This document shows positions 14,600 to 25,800 of a stretch of 64,000 bases of DNA, one piece after another. Source of the DNA: Sitta carolinensis (Eukaryota > Chordata > Aves > Passeriformes > Sittidae); NCBI GenBank assembly GCA_032173965.1, contig CM063292.1, positions 946,501 through 1,010,500 of the forward strand, given 5' to 3'. The notes beneath the pieces were generated by a model. It did not search any database and was not told the DNA's origin. It saw nothing but the letters and a program-made list of their open reading frames with translations. Position 1 is the first letter of the stretch; each line of letters starts with the position of its first letter. A program made the position numbers and the translations under genes.

Positions 14600-16100
14600 C
14601 TCCAGGTCCGACTCCCCATAGACGATACTTTACCCGCCCCGGTGCACGGGATAACGCCCGGAGATGCGCCGAGCTCCGGGCACGGGGACCCAGCACCCTC
14701 CGCTTCCCAGGCTCTGCTCCCGTTTTTACCCCGAACCAGGGCATCCCGCCCCAAAAACCCGGGCCTTCTTGTTCCACCCAACCGCGCTCCCGGGAGACTT
14801 TACCGAGCAGCCCTGGGGGTCCCCACCCGCCCGCGCTCCCCGCCAGTTCCCGCTCCGGGTCGGAGCGGGTCCGTCCGGCGGGGACCCCGGCAGGGACCCC
14901 GGCAGGGACCCCGGCGGGCCGCAGCCCCCCGCCGCCGGCCCCGCCGCCGGAACCTGTCGGGACACATTCTTGCGGCGGCCGCGGCCGGGCCAGGAATGCG
15001 GCCGGGGGAGCCGGGGCGGCCCCGCGCGGGCCCGGGGCCCCTCGGGCCGCGCATCGCGGGGCGGGGGCGGCGGGCGGGCGATCCCCGGGCGGGGCCCGGG
15101 GCGGCCCGGAGCGCGGGCCCGGCGGTACCGGCGCTGCTCCCCCCCTCCGCCCCAGCCCGCCGCGGTCACTCACCCTTGGAGTAGAGCGACTTGGGGGACT
15201 CGAGGTCGAGGTCGGCGCTGAGCAGAGAGATGAAGTCCGAGGGCATCGCAGCTCCGCGGCCCGGCGGGGGCGAGGGGGCGGCGGGAGGAGGGGGGGCCGG
15301 GCCGGGGGGGGGAGGCGCGGCTGCCTCCGCCGCGCGCGGAGCGGAGCGGAGCGGAGCCGCGGGCCGGGGGAGCGCGCGGTGCGCACGGCGGGGCCGCGTT
15401 CGGCGGGGCGGGCGGGTTGCGGGCCGGGGCTGCGGGAGCGGGCGGCGCTCGCAGGGCCGGTGTGCAGCGGAGCGCGCCCGACGCCGCTCCGAGCCCGCTG
15501 CGCCTGCGCGGCCCGCGGGAGGGGCCGGCGGGGAACGGCGGCGGCGGCGGCGCGGCCGCTCTGCGCCTGCGCCGGGGGCGCCGGGGACCGGCGGGGGCGG
15601 AGCGGCCGCGCGTGCGCAGGCGGGGGCGGGGGCGCGCGCGGGGAAGGGTCTGGAAGGGGGGGGGGGGGGCGATGGAGCCTCCCGGAGAGCGCGGAGCTGA
15701 GGGGAGCGAGCCCTGAGGGGAGTGCTGAGGGGAGGGGAGCGCTGGGGGGAGCGAGCCCTAAGGGCAGCCCTGAGGGAAGCGCCTCCGGGAGCCCCGGCAT
15801 CGGGGCCCTTCAAGGGCAGCCCCACCATAGGCTCTGAGGGGGCCGGGCTGGTCCTTCAGGGGAGCTCTTCTGGGGAGCACCCCGGTGTGAGGGCAGCCGG
15901 GACGGGCCCTGGCCGGAGCCCCGGGATGGGCTCTCGGGGAGCTCCCGGCGTGAGGGCGGCAGCACCGGTTGCCCCCAGCTCCCGCGGCCGGGGCTGTGCC
16001 CGACCCTTCTGGCCCGGAGACGGGGGTGGCGGTGACGCCCCGCGGGTCAGCGCCGGCTGTGGTTCCACCAAAGCTCTGTCCACACTCAGGGCTCTGCCAT
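14600..16100 (-). promoter_or_regulatory. NFAT5: NFAT5 CpG-island promoter
   Basis: CpG dinucleotides and overall GC content jump here compared with the AT-rich flanks. The dense core is about 14.85–15.75 kb. NFAT5 coding exon 1 sits inside the island, so this is taken as its promoter and 5'UTR. Short GC repeats occur within it: three 'ggcagggacccc' units near 14.88–14.92 kb, 'gcgga' pentamers near 15.34 kb and a G run near 15.66–15.67 kb. No TATA box is seen near the start codon. Long open frames crossing the island on both strands are a by-product of GC content. Confidence 0.75.
15174..15246 (-). CDS. NFAT5: NFAT5 (TonEBP) coding exon 1, partial gene
   Basis: The first coding exon of nuclear factor of activated T cells 5, the Rel-family transcription factor that drives the hypertonic-stress response. 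It encodes MPSDFISLLSADLDLESPKS followed by LYSK, which I recognise as the conserved NFAT5 N-terminus. The ATG starts at 15246. After 24 codons and one extra base it ends at a strong donor (G|gtgagt), so the intron is phase 1, as expected for continuation into the human '…YSRESVYD' sequence. The Rel homology DNA-binding domain and Gln-rich activation region lie outside the window. The exon is in a CpG island, and CYB5B follows upstream on the same strand, as in mammals. The product is certain; the transcription start is not visible. Confidence 0.93.
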
Positions 16101-19100
16101 GGAAACCCCCAGGGCAGAGCTGGCAAAGCCGCGGGCAGATGTTGTTCCTAAAAAATCCCAGCTATTTCCAAATAACATGAAAATGCAAAAGCAGTGTCAA
16201 CAGTGCGTTATTATTTACACGGATGGCAGCTGCCTTAAGAAAAAAGTGCCCCGCATGTAGGGAATTGGGAAAACAAGAGCACTGAGTTCTTGAGAGGGAT
16301 TTTGGGAGTCCCTTTCCTTTAAAAGTGTAAGAAAGGGGAGGAGGTGTGGAAAGTAGTCCTGCACAGACGTACAGTTACTTTTCCAAAGTGTCCAAAATCT
16401 GCTCTGGAAGTGGGGGAAGCATGGGGAAGCAAGAGGGGCTGTGTGTGAGTGGATGGAGGTGCCAGGCGAGTGCTTAAGCTGTGAAAAATGGAGGCGGAAG
16501 GAGCTGCGAACAGCTGCCGCGTGCCTCCGGCGCCGCGCTGGGTCCAGTTTCCCTGGGACACCGCAAGGTTGGCTCCCGGCCCTCCTGCTGCCAGCTCCTC
16601 GCCACTCCGCTCTCACACCCCACCGAAATCTGCCTCTAAAAACACTCCGTGCTCCCATGCGCTCGCTGCAGCCCGGCAGCCCTCGCGCCCCGCCGCTCAG
16701 TCGGACACTGTGGGATGGCCACGCTGCTGTCCTCACCGAGCACTCGACCACCGTCCCAACACCACCGAGTTGGTCCTCGGAGCGCCGGTGCCCTGTTCAG
16801 GGCGCCAGGCAGTGCCCTGGTGTCAGGGTGGGACACACATGGTGGCCGTGTCTCACAGCCCTGGCAGGGCAGTGGCAGCTGCACGCTGCGTGGTTGGTGG
16901 CATTTGAAGATGGTTTCTCTTTCATCTCGGACAAGCTGCTTTAATTCCTGGAGCTGTCCTGGCTTTTTGTCTCCTCCACCTGACTTCATTCTTGGTGTGG
17001 CAGGAGGGCAAGGGATTCCAGTACATCTATGGATTTCATCCCTGTCCATCAGCCACCACACCTGGTGACCAGCCCCTGCCCAGAGTGTGCCACACAAGTC
17101 TCCAAGCCCCTTTCCTGGGAATGCAGCTGTCCCAGTCCCAAGGAACACTCGGTCATGGCACGCTGCTGTTCTGCTGCTGTTCCAGAGTGCTCAGCACAGC
17201 TCACCCATGCATTGTTCAAGTCAGTCCTCCCTAGGTAAAAGTCTTCCAAAAGGGTTTGTTCTGATCACTGAGCCCCTCAGCAAAATGTCCAGGGATGGGG
17301 CAGCCACAGCTTCCCTGGGCACCCTGTGCCAGGGCCTCACCACCCTCACAGGGACGAATTCCTTCCCAATAGCCCATCTATGGCAGTGAGAAGCCATTCC
17401 CTTATCCTGGCACTCCAAAGTCACTCTCCAGCTCTCTTCGAGCAGTCATACTTGGAATAGCTGAAGGGAAAGGTTCCCCTTTGGCAATTTCAAACCTGAT
17501 GACTTCAGAAGGAAAGGGGGATTCACCTCTGCCAGGCAGGAGAGGGAGGAATGTCTGTCCATGAGGGGAGGGAGAGCTACTGCTATGCTGGCACTACAAA
17601 ACTGTGTTGTTTGAGAAGCATCCAGGGAAAACAATGTAAGACTGCTATACTCACCTCCTGTCTGAGTGATGAGGGAGACAGAGGCTCTTGGAGAAGGTGA
17701 CACCACCAGATGGGCTGTGGTGGGGAAGGAAAACAGATCTTAGTCCTGAAAGGGAAGGGTCTGCGAGAGCACGCTGACAGAGTGCTCAGGGGTGCAGCAG
17801 TTCAGGGTAGAGAAGGTGCCTTTGAGAGGCACAGGCTTTCATGGCTGGGCAGTGAAAGCACGGACGCTGCTGGCCCAGCAGCAGCAGCTCCACGACAGCT
17901 GCTGGAGCGTGTTTGGCTGTGAAGAGCTTTGCAGAGTCCTGGGAAGGGCAGAGCTGGGAGGACACAAATAACAACACAGAATGCGGGTCAAAGCAGAGAT
18001 AAAAAATGTCCTGGTGCTCCATGGCACCCATAGCACTCCCACCTGTGCTCACCCAGCCTGGGGGAACTTCCAAGCCCTGATAACAGCTGGAAAAAAATAA
18101 CCCGGTGCTCCCAGCATTCCAAAACAGGGAGGCTATGGGCAAAGGCCAAATTTGCAGAAAGGACTAATAATTTGGGTTTTTGGGAGGACCAAATAGTCCT
18201 GGACAATAACCATTTTAAAGGACTAAATAAATGATCAGTCCATGGTGCAGCACAGAGCAGCAGGACTGGGAGGAATAACCACTGCAAGGCAGGTCAACAA
18301 GCACACATACAAGGTTTCCTGGGATCCAGTCAGAGCCATAAAACTCCTTTTGTGGGCCCCAGAATGTGAAAAAGCCGTGGGAGCAGGCTGCAGCGGTTCT
18401 GTGTCATTGAGGTATTTTCTCTCTTTATTCTAAAGTTCCTCTTCCTGCAGAAGCAGCCGGAGAGCAGCAGGTGTGAGGGGGAAGGAGCCTAAACCAGGAT
18501 CGTGGGGACAAATTAGCGGGTGCCTGCAGAATATCACTAACCCCGTCTGCGATTCCGGAGCCGATGTAGGTGTTTTATTTTCTATCGGTGTTAGAAAGAC
18601 TGTCAGAAAATAATTAGGCTCTGTCAACAGTTCCCCTATTCCCAGATTACTTACGACTTCCTGACTCATTAGAGCTGCCGAGGCTGGCAGGAAACCTGTT
18701 TTATAGTAATTTCTGTTAGTGGTGTCCCTGGAGGAGAGACAGCACGGTGCGGGTGACACCAGCGTGTGACACCAGCGTGTGACATTGGCGTTTGACTTCA
18801 CCCTCGTGATGGAGGCACCGGGGCTGTCGGGGTTGTTGCTGCTGGCAGGAGACACTCTCTGTCCCCATCCTGGTGACAGGGAACAGGACACTTGGCTGCA
18901 GGGCTGACGCTGGGCAAGGTCCAGCTTTAGGTGCACGGGATTTGCTGGTATCCTGAAAATGTTCCTGGATCGTGAGGGTTTTAAAAACAGAGGGGACACG
19001 TAAATCCCATCAAAGGGGGCTTTCCATTTGATCCTGGAATAAAGCCACCACAGCCTCCCTGTCCCAGAGTGGGAGCTGTCATGTGCAAACACAAGCTGGC

Positions 19101-20200
19101 TGTGTCAGGACTCTGCTGGGGCCCACTGGCCCCTGAATGTCACCATCTCTGTCTCAGACATCCTGCAAATCCTCCTCGGTGCTCAGAGGAGCAGGACCAT
19201 GCACAGTACTGACCCTGCAGTGCTTGGAAGCAGATTTAAAAATAGTACTAAAATCTTCTGTTTATTTCTCTGATTTTTGGATCCAATTCCTCTAGATCAA
19301 AGATAAATAAAGTTTACAGTGAGACAGTGCTTGCCAAGAACACAAAGCCCAACCTTCCTCCCCAAAACTTGCATTTCCCACTCAGTTCATGCCCTTTTTT
19401 CCTACATTATCTCAGCTGAAATGCAGGACCAAAGCAGATGTTCCCATTGATGTTCCATGCCCTTTTCCCCAGTCAGCACCTTGCTGACCTCCTGCTCCCT
19501 TCTGTCAGGCTCTCTCCAGGTACTGCTTCCCCGAGGCTGCTGATGGCACTGTGAGATCCATAATTAGGCAAATTTTAAGAGCCTGATTTTGCTGACAGCC
19601 ACACGAGTGGGATGTTACATCCTTTTATAAGCAGACATGCAAATAAGAGACAGATTCTATGGTCTCCATGTCATCTTTCCATTGAAAACAACCCTCCTAC
19701 ACACCCTTCCCGTGGAGGTGTGAGGGTGTGAGTCCTGGGACCACAGGGCAGTGGTGTCACTGTCACACAACCATGGGCTTCTCCCAGAGAAAACCCATGG
19801 CTGCTCTGCCACTTGCTCATGGCACTTCCTAAGAGGTGACTGGGATTATCAGGGTGATGCAGGGAGCTGCCGTGCTGCAGTTTTTGAAACTCCCATTTTA
19901 ATTACAGCATGCAATATTGTATGGAATCAGGAGCTGCTTGTGCAGTGCTTAGCCCCAAACTGCTGCTTCCCCAACAGCACCATCAGGTCACTTGGCCACA
20001 CGTGCCACCAATCATCCTTGGCACAGGCTCAGCACCAGCTTCTGCCAAGGAGAGGATTTTTCCTCTACCAACAGGAAGGCACATCCTTGTCTGCCACAGC
20101 TCACCAACGCTGGGTATTTGAGCCCTGTAACATGGGAGTTGCACACCCCAGAGTAACAGGAATGGAGTAACTAACATCCCACACTTGGGGGAAGACAGGA
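16101..20200. other. Intergenic NFAT5–CYB5B
   Basis: No coding exon is recognised here. Contents are one CR1 fragment (17.29–17.40 kb), a short 'caccagcgtgtga' duplication at about 18.76–18.78 kb, and two AT-richer non-repetitive stretches (18.54–18.72 and 19.56–19.67 kb) that look like candidate regulatory elements. An open frame at 18.43–19.09 kb on the minus strand has no ATG start and no recognisable domain. Confidence 0.65.
17288..17400 (-). mobile_element. CR1 LINE fragment
   Basis: The stretch with 'gccacagcttccctgggcac', 'cctgtgccagggcctcacca' and 'gacgaattccttcccaatag' is an antisense internal part of the CR1 3' region. The terminal tail has been lost. Confidence 0.75.
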
Positions 20201-20204
20201 TCCT

Positions 20205-22891
20205 GCACCTGTTTGTTGTACACCTTTATTGAACATAGCAAACACACAGCCTGGCACCTCCTGCCAGGCAGACAATCTTCAGGTACAAGAAATGGCATTT
20301 TGTGGGTGCTTGCATCATGGAACATGCACCAACTCCCCCCAGGAACACCCTCAGACCTCCCACCCCTCCTCCACAAACCATCAGCCCAATTAACAATTAC
20401 ATTCTGCGTCACCAAGGAACTTGGGGTGGTGGAGAGGCAGAAAAGGCTGGCACCGCACTCCCGGGCAGCCCTACCACGCTGACAGTAACCACAGGAGCTG
20501 CCCCCGTGCTCGTATTTCCAGCTCCTCACTCAACCTCTCCTCCGCAGCACCTGAGGGAAGCGGAGCACAGCCCAGATTGAATTCCACCCACAGAGGTTCC
20601 TGTGGGGTGAAAGCTGAGACAGCTTTGTCCCGGCATTGTGCGGAGACCTGGCGGCAAACACAGGCTGTGCGGGTTCAGCATGGGGACAGAGCTCGGCAAT
20701 TGCCTGCTTTAATCCTTAAACAAAATGAGTAAACAAGCTTGGTTAATGCCTCCCTTTCTGCCCGAGCTGTTTCACACCTGTGGGACCCATCCTTGAGCCA
20801 GCCAGAACAGAATAGGAAGAGGTGGCTTCAGCACCACACCAGAGGACAACCGGGAAGCACTGGGCTCGCTCCAACCCGCCTCCATCCCGCACCTATGAGA
20901 TTAATAATCTCCATCATTAATGGAGAAGTGAGAAAACCTCGATGTGGCTTCTGCAAATGCATCTCAAGCACCCTGAGGTCTTTGAGGAGCTGACACATGT
21001 GCAGACAGAGCCTGCTTGGGGTTCCACAAGGCACTGGACAAGGATCTTACCAGCTCCAAGAAGTCTTGGAACAAGACTGAAAGTCTCCCCTGGGTAATTA
21101 ATTCATTAAGAGGAAAAAAAAGTTCCATAACATATGGGAATTGACAGGCAACTTCCCCAATAGCACAGGGTCAAGAGCTGATAGCAAGGGTCAATGATGG
21201 CAAGAAGTTTTTAGAGCAATCAAAATGCAACTGAATGCAGTGACAGGAAAACAGTATTTTAAAAAAAAAAAAAAAATCAAAAAAAATCCAGGTAAAAGTG
21301 CTGCCTATGGAGAAAACAGGTGTGTTTCCAGCATCACACCTGCCCCATTCCTCAGGCGAGCCTGGTGCTCCTGGATCCAAACCAGCTGACCTTTGTGGAA
21401 ACCTGCACTGCCCTGAACAACCCAACTCAGCAGGGTGATACTGTTGCCAACATGCCCCTTCCAGCTTCAAAACCTTTCCCTAATACAGAATCCACTCTAA
21501 ACTTCCCAAACTGAGTTCATGGCTCACAATTTTGTGTTAAATGTGAAGGCAGCCCTGGCAGTGTTCTTACTCCAAGTTCCCTGGCCTTCGGTTTTAAAAA
21601 GCAGAGTGCAATTCCACATCCAAGAATTTCTTCTACACAACCTTCTGGAGGACAGGTAGTGGAAGAGAGAATCTCCACAACACATGGGAGCTTAAACCAG
21701 AACACACAGCAGGACCCAGGGTATCCCTGCCCTTCCTGCTGCAATCCCAGGGGATGACCAGCTGTGCTGGAGGCTTGGGAGCCAGCGTCGGTGGCACAGC
21801 CCCGCCGAAGGGCAGCAGGCCCAGCACACCACTTCCCTTCATTGAGCAGATCCCAAAGCCCCAGAGCAGTGGAAGAGCTGGAAAGGTTCCTGCCTCAGCA
21901 CAGGAAGCAAACTGTGCACTGTCTGCACTTCAAGGCCAACTGCACAACACACAAAAACAAGGCAAGAGGGAAATAAATACTCTCCTCTATTCCCAGACAA
22001 AACCAGCACTACCCACAAATCCCAAACGCATGTCTTTTCCCTTTTTATTTTGGGAGAAGAGTCCAGATTTAATTGTTTCCCCCATCTGGTGCATACTCAC
22101 AGTACGAAAGAATGAGTTTAGTTTCCCATACATGTGTCAGACCATGGCCTCAGGGAGAAAGAAGAATCTGCATTTCCAGAAGCCACAAGCCAGTTCCCAC
22201 TGGCTCTGCCACGCACAGCACGAAACACCCAAACCAACCAGGATTCAATATAAGTTGTTCACAGGATATACATTCCAAAGGGACAAGTACAAATATTACA
22301 AAATGAACAGAATCACTTTTAAAATCCATGTATTTGTTTAACCGTTAAAAACAGACAGGTACAGAAAGAGGTGGCCAAACTAACAATTCCCTGCCACTCC
22401 AATTAGTGTTGCCTGCATGCTCTGGGAACATTCTGGTGGAACCAAAGTTCTGGGCATCTTTTCTGGGAAGGGCTGGAGACAACTGGCAGATGATTCCCAA
22501 CTGTGTGAAGGGCTGAGGCAGAGCCACAGGCCCAGGACAGCTCTTTCATGGTGTCTGGCTTAACGCAAAGGCATTGAGAGAAAAAGTTGTCTGGGGTGAT
22601 GTCAGAGAGCAAGAGAGAGCGAGAGAGAGCACGAGGGACACCACACCAATGTCAGGGAATACCAGAAATTCCTCCTTCCCTGCCACTGTGAGAGGGAAGT
22701 ACAACAGATCAGTGGGTCCCCAGAGTTAGGATAGAGTTTGGAATTAGCTTGGTCCCATAGATATCAACATCACTTGACAGACTCAGAGCTAAAAGCAAGG
22801 CAGGAAGGCTAGGGCAGCAGAACTCCACGTGTTGCACACACACACCCTCTCTCCCTCTTCTCAGGCTGTCTGAGGCCCCAGCAAGGCCAGC
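20205..22891 (-). other. CYB5B: CYB5B 3'UTR (inferred)
   Basis: On the minus strand there is no further coding exon after the CYB5B stop. The next good AATAAA signal on that strand is at 20230–20225. The roughly 2.7 kb between is therefore best read as the 3'UTR, similar in kind to the long 3'UTR known for mammalian CYB5B. It contains a poly(A)-rich stretch on the plus strand near 21.26 kb and a 'gagaga' purine repeat at 22.60–22.63 kb. Transcript data would be needed to fix the end. Confidence 0.55.
20225..20230 (-). promoter_or_regulatory. CYB5B: Poly(A) signal, CYB5B (candidate)
   Basis: A canonical AATAAA on the minus strand, read as 'tttatt' on the plus strand. It is the candidate end signal of the CYB5B transcript. 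Confidence 0.5.
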
Positions 22892-25800
22892 TCAGGAGCT
22901 TTTCCCATCTGCCATGTAATAGCGATACATTAAACCTAAGACCAGTGCTCCAACGATGGGGATCAGCCATGTGGACCAGAAACTACGGGGAGAGAAAAAG
23001 AAACAACAAACTAAAACGTACACACCACAGAAACCAGAAGAAAGCATCTAGTTAATAACCCATTCCCAGTGTTCATCCCTTGTCACACATCCAGGGCACA
23101 CCTGGGAGCTGTACCCACAGGCTGGGCCCCTAAGCATGGCCACAGCCCGGGCAGACCCCACTGGCCCCATGCACAGGCTCTGCCAGCCCCCACCAGAGGC
23201 CAAGGGGGACTCGTGCCTTATAAAATAGCAGCTGGATGGCTGAAGTTTCCAGCTTGGCACATCCAGAGACCAGTGTGGGGGGGTTGTTGTTGGTTTGGTT
23301 TTATTTTCCTTAAATAAGTCAGGCTGTAATTTGTGTTGTACAAACAACACAGTTGACTCAAGGATGGCAGCAGCTACAGCTGTGCCCCAGTAAATCTGCC
23401 TTGCTCAGACTCCAGAGACCACAGGCTCACCCTCAGCAGCCTCCTGAGCAAAACCTCCTGCATGAGCTGCAGGAACCAGGGCCCTGCAGGGGCTGATCAT
23501 GGTAAAATCCTCTGAAAACCCACCCATCACTGTGTTGTGCCACCCCTCGGCCCACAGCGACCACCCAAACAACCGCTGTGCTTACAGGGATGCAGCCACC
23601 TCTGTGCAGCACCAGCACATGGGGCAGAGCATTCCAAACACTGGGATGCTGGTCCTGCCCAGCACAGAGCAGCCCCGGGCTCACATCCAGCAGGGGAGGT
23701 GCACACTCTGGCTCTTGCTTTGGAGTATCTGCTTGCCAGGACACTGCAGTACATCCCCAGGGATTTTCCTGCCCTTCAGAGTTAATATGCAGCTCTACAA
23801 ACAGGGTCCCAGCCCCTCCATTTCTCACTCTTATTTTCAGGAGATACCATACCTTGATTGGCCTGAGGATGTCCTACTTGGATTCTGGAGGAGGAAAGAG
23901 GGAGTTAGCAGAGGAACAATGAAATATTAAATGTGTGCTAATAAGACAAGCCTGAACATGTGATTACAAACACAGAGGGAAAATAACCCTCCTCTCCCAA
24001 ACTCCCCCTGTGGCCAGTGGGGATGTTTTTGAGGATGTTTGCTGCCATCTTCATGCCCTTTCCCTCAATCCAATCTGTGCCACCCACCCAGTCATCAACA
24101 TCATGCTGGAACTTGCACCCCTCTCAAATTAAGGCCTTGCTTATTATATCACAGTTTTGGGGTGGGTTTGTGCTTCCCCCTTATTAATTTGTACATTACT
24201 GATTCTCTCTCTTGCTGCCATCTTTAAATTACACTGGAACCTCCTTTTAAAACAGATGATGCCCGCTGGAGAGAGCCCTCAGCTGTGCATAACGTGCTGG
24301 ACTTACTGATCAGAAGAGAAAAATACTTGAATAAAGTATTTAACTCAGATCCAAGGGAGCTACTCTGATCCTCACTGATTTCTGTGCACATTTTCAGCAT
24401 GTGATTCTGTTTATGAATCGGAGTTGGATCAAACAATAAATTTTAAGGTCAATATGTACATAATCACACAGCTCCATGCCATAACTAAACATAGGCTTTA
24501 CCCAGCCTGAGTTCACCTTGATTTCCCTGCTGACAGTTCCCTTCTGGATTCCTGCTGCTCTGCAAGTGGTGCTGCTCAGAGGAACATCTCCTGAAAGCCT
24601 TGTTGAAGGCAGAGCTGTGCCCTGTCCAGGCCTCCCAGCCCAGCCAGCTGTGAGGCACATGTTTACCTCTCATCACTGGGACTCTATTTATTGCCTTTTC
24701 CCTCTCCCCATCCCTTCCAAAGTCATTTTTGCAACACTCTGCCCTGTTCTAGTCGAGGAGTACCTGAGTGTTAAGCAACACCACTGATCCCTAAGGCAGT
24801 TAACAGAGAATTCCTGTTTGCCAGCCAGCCCCCGGCCGTGCGTCTCCTGGCTCGAAGGGAACAACAAGGAAACCAGTTCCGTGGTCAGGACACAGCCAGA
24901 AATGCAAAAAATGGTCTGTGGCTCAAGGTGTGGAAAAAACATCGCTGCTGCCAGCAGAGAAAGGGCACAAAAACTCACTTCCAATTTCACACTGAGCTTC
25001 AGAACAAAAACAAAGGTAGAATTTGCTTGGGAAATTTATTCATGTGTAGTTTGCGTAACCATAAAGCCACAAGCTCCACAGGAAAAAAAAAAAAAAAAAA
25101 AGAGGGGAGAAAAGAAACCTCCAAAAGACATGTGACATTAAATAAAAGCAGAAAACTGAAATGCTGAGAGCTTACCTTAGAACTTTCCTTTTCACGATCA
25201 TTCTGTCAGGGGGAAAAAGAAGAAAAGAGCTAAGTGCTGACTTCAAAGGAAGGCTGCAGCCTTTATGAGGGAATTGTTCTGTACAAAGGTAATTGTCTGG
25301 GCTCAGTTTTCAAAGGAGTCCTTTGGCACCCAAAGGAAGGCAGGAAGGTGGTGTTGGTGCCCCTGGGAACTCTCACCCTCCTGAGCTCAGAATTACAAGG
25401 CAAAGGTGGATTATGCTTCCACCAGCTGCAGAGGGAACCCATGAATTCAACTTAAGTGCCCCGATTTAAATGAAGTGAGAAATCTGTTCTGAATGGTGGA
25501 AGGAGAAGACTAATTTAGTTCAGTTTCCCCAACAGACACCCTGGACAACACAGGGACTGCCTAAACCCCTCAACTACTAACTTATGTCCCCAGCCACAGC
25601 CTGGTGTCTGTTGGGGGGTCCAGGAGGCACTCACCGGGTGGACCTCTCCGATGTAGTACTGCTTCAGCATTTCCCTGGCATCTGTGGAATGCCCCACATC
25701 TTCAAAGCTCTCAGTGGCATCTCTGCCAGCTTGCTCAAGCAACACCTCTTCTCCACCTGGGTGCTGGAAGAGAAGAGTCCAGGTGAGCCAAGGGCTGGGT

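Larger units (their letters stand above)
1..15173 (-). other. NFAT5: NFAT5 intron 1 (5' part)
   Basis: Everything left of the NFAT5 exon 1 donor is intron sequence on the minus strand. I found no exon matching the rest of NFAT5, so exon 2 lies beyond position 1. The stretch is AT-rich with short chance open frames in all frames. Its recognisable content is about nine CR1 fragments, listed separately. Outside them I see no RNA gene, tandem repeat or coding segment. The last few hundred bases before the exon become CpG-rich and belong to the promoter island. Confidence 0.8.

Noticed and set aside
14571..15800. Minus-strand open frame of about 409 codons over the NFAT5 CpG island
   Set aside because: Pro/Arg/Ala-rich low-complexity translation is expected from GC-rich DNA with few stops. 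The real NFAT5 exon lies in another frame of the same strand.
18430..19092. Minus-strand open frame of 220 codons between NFAT5 and CYB5B
   Set aside because: It begins with GTG rather than ATG, shows no domain or repeat I recognise, and its composition is like flanking noncoding DNA. Chance opening is the best explanation.
25081..25140. Possible processed pseudogene tail (poly(A) stretch)
   Set aside because: No gene-derived sequence precedes the A-run and no flanking target duplication is visible.
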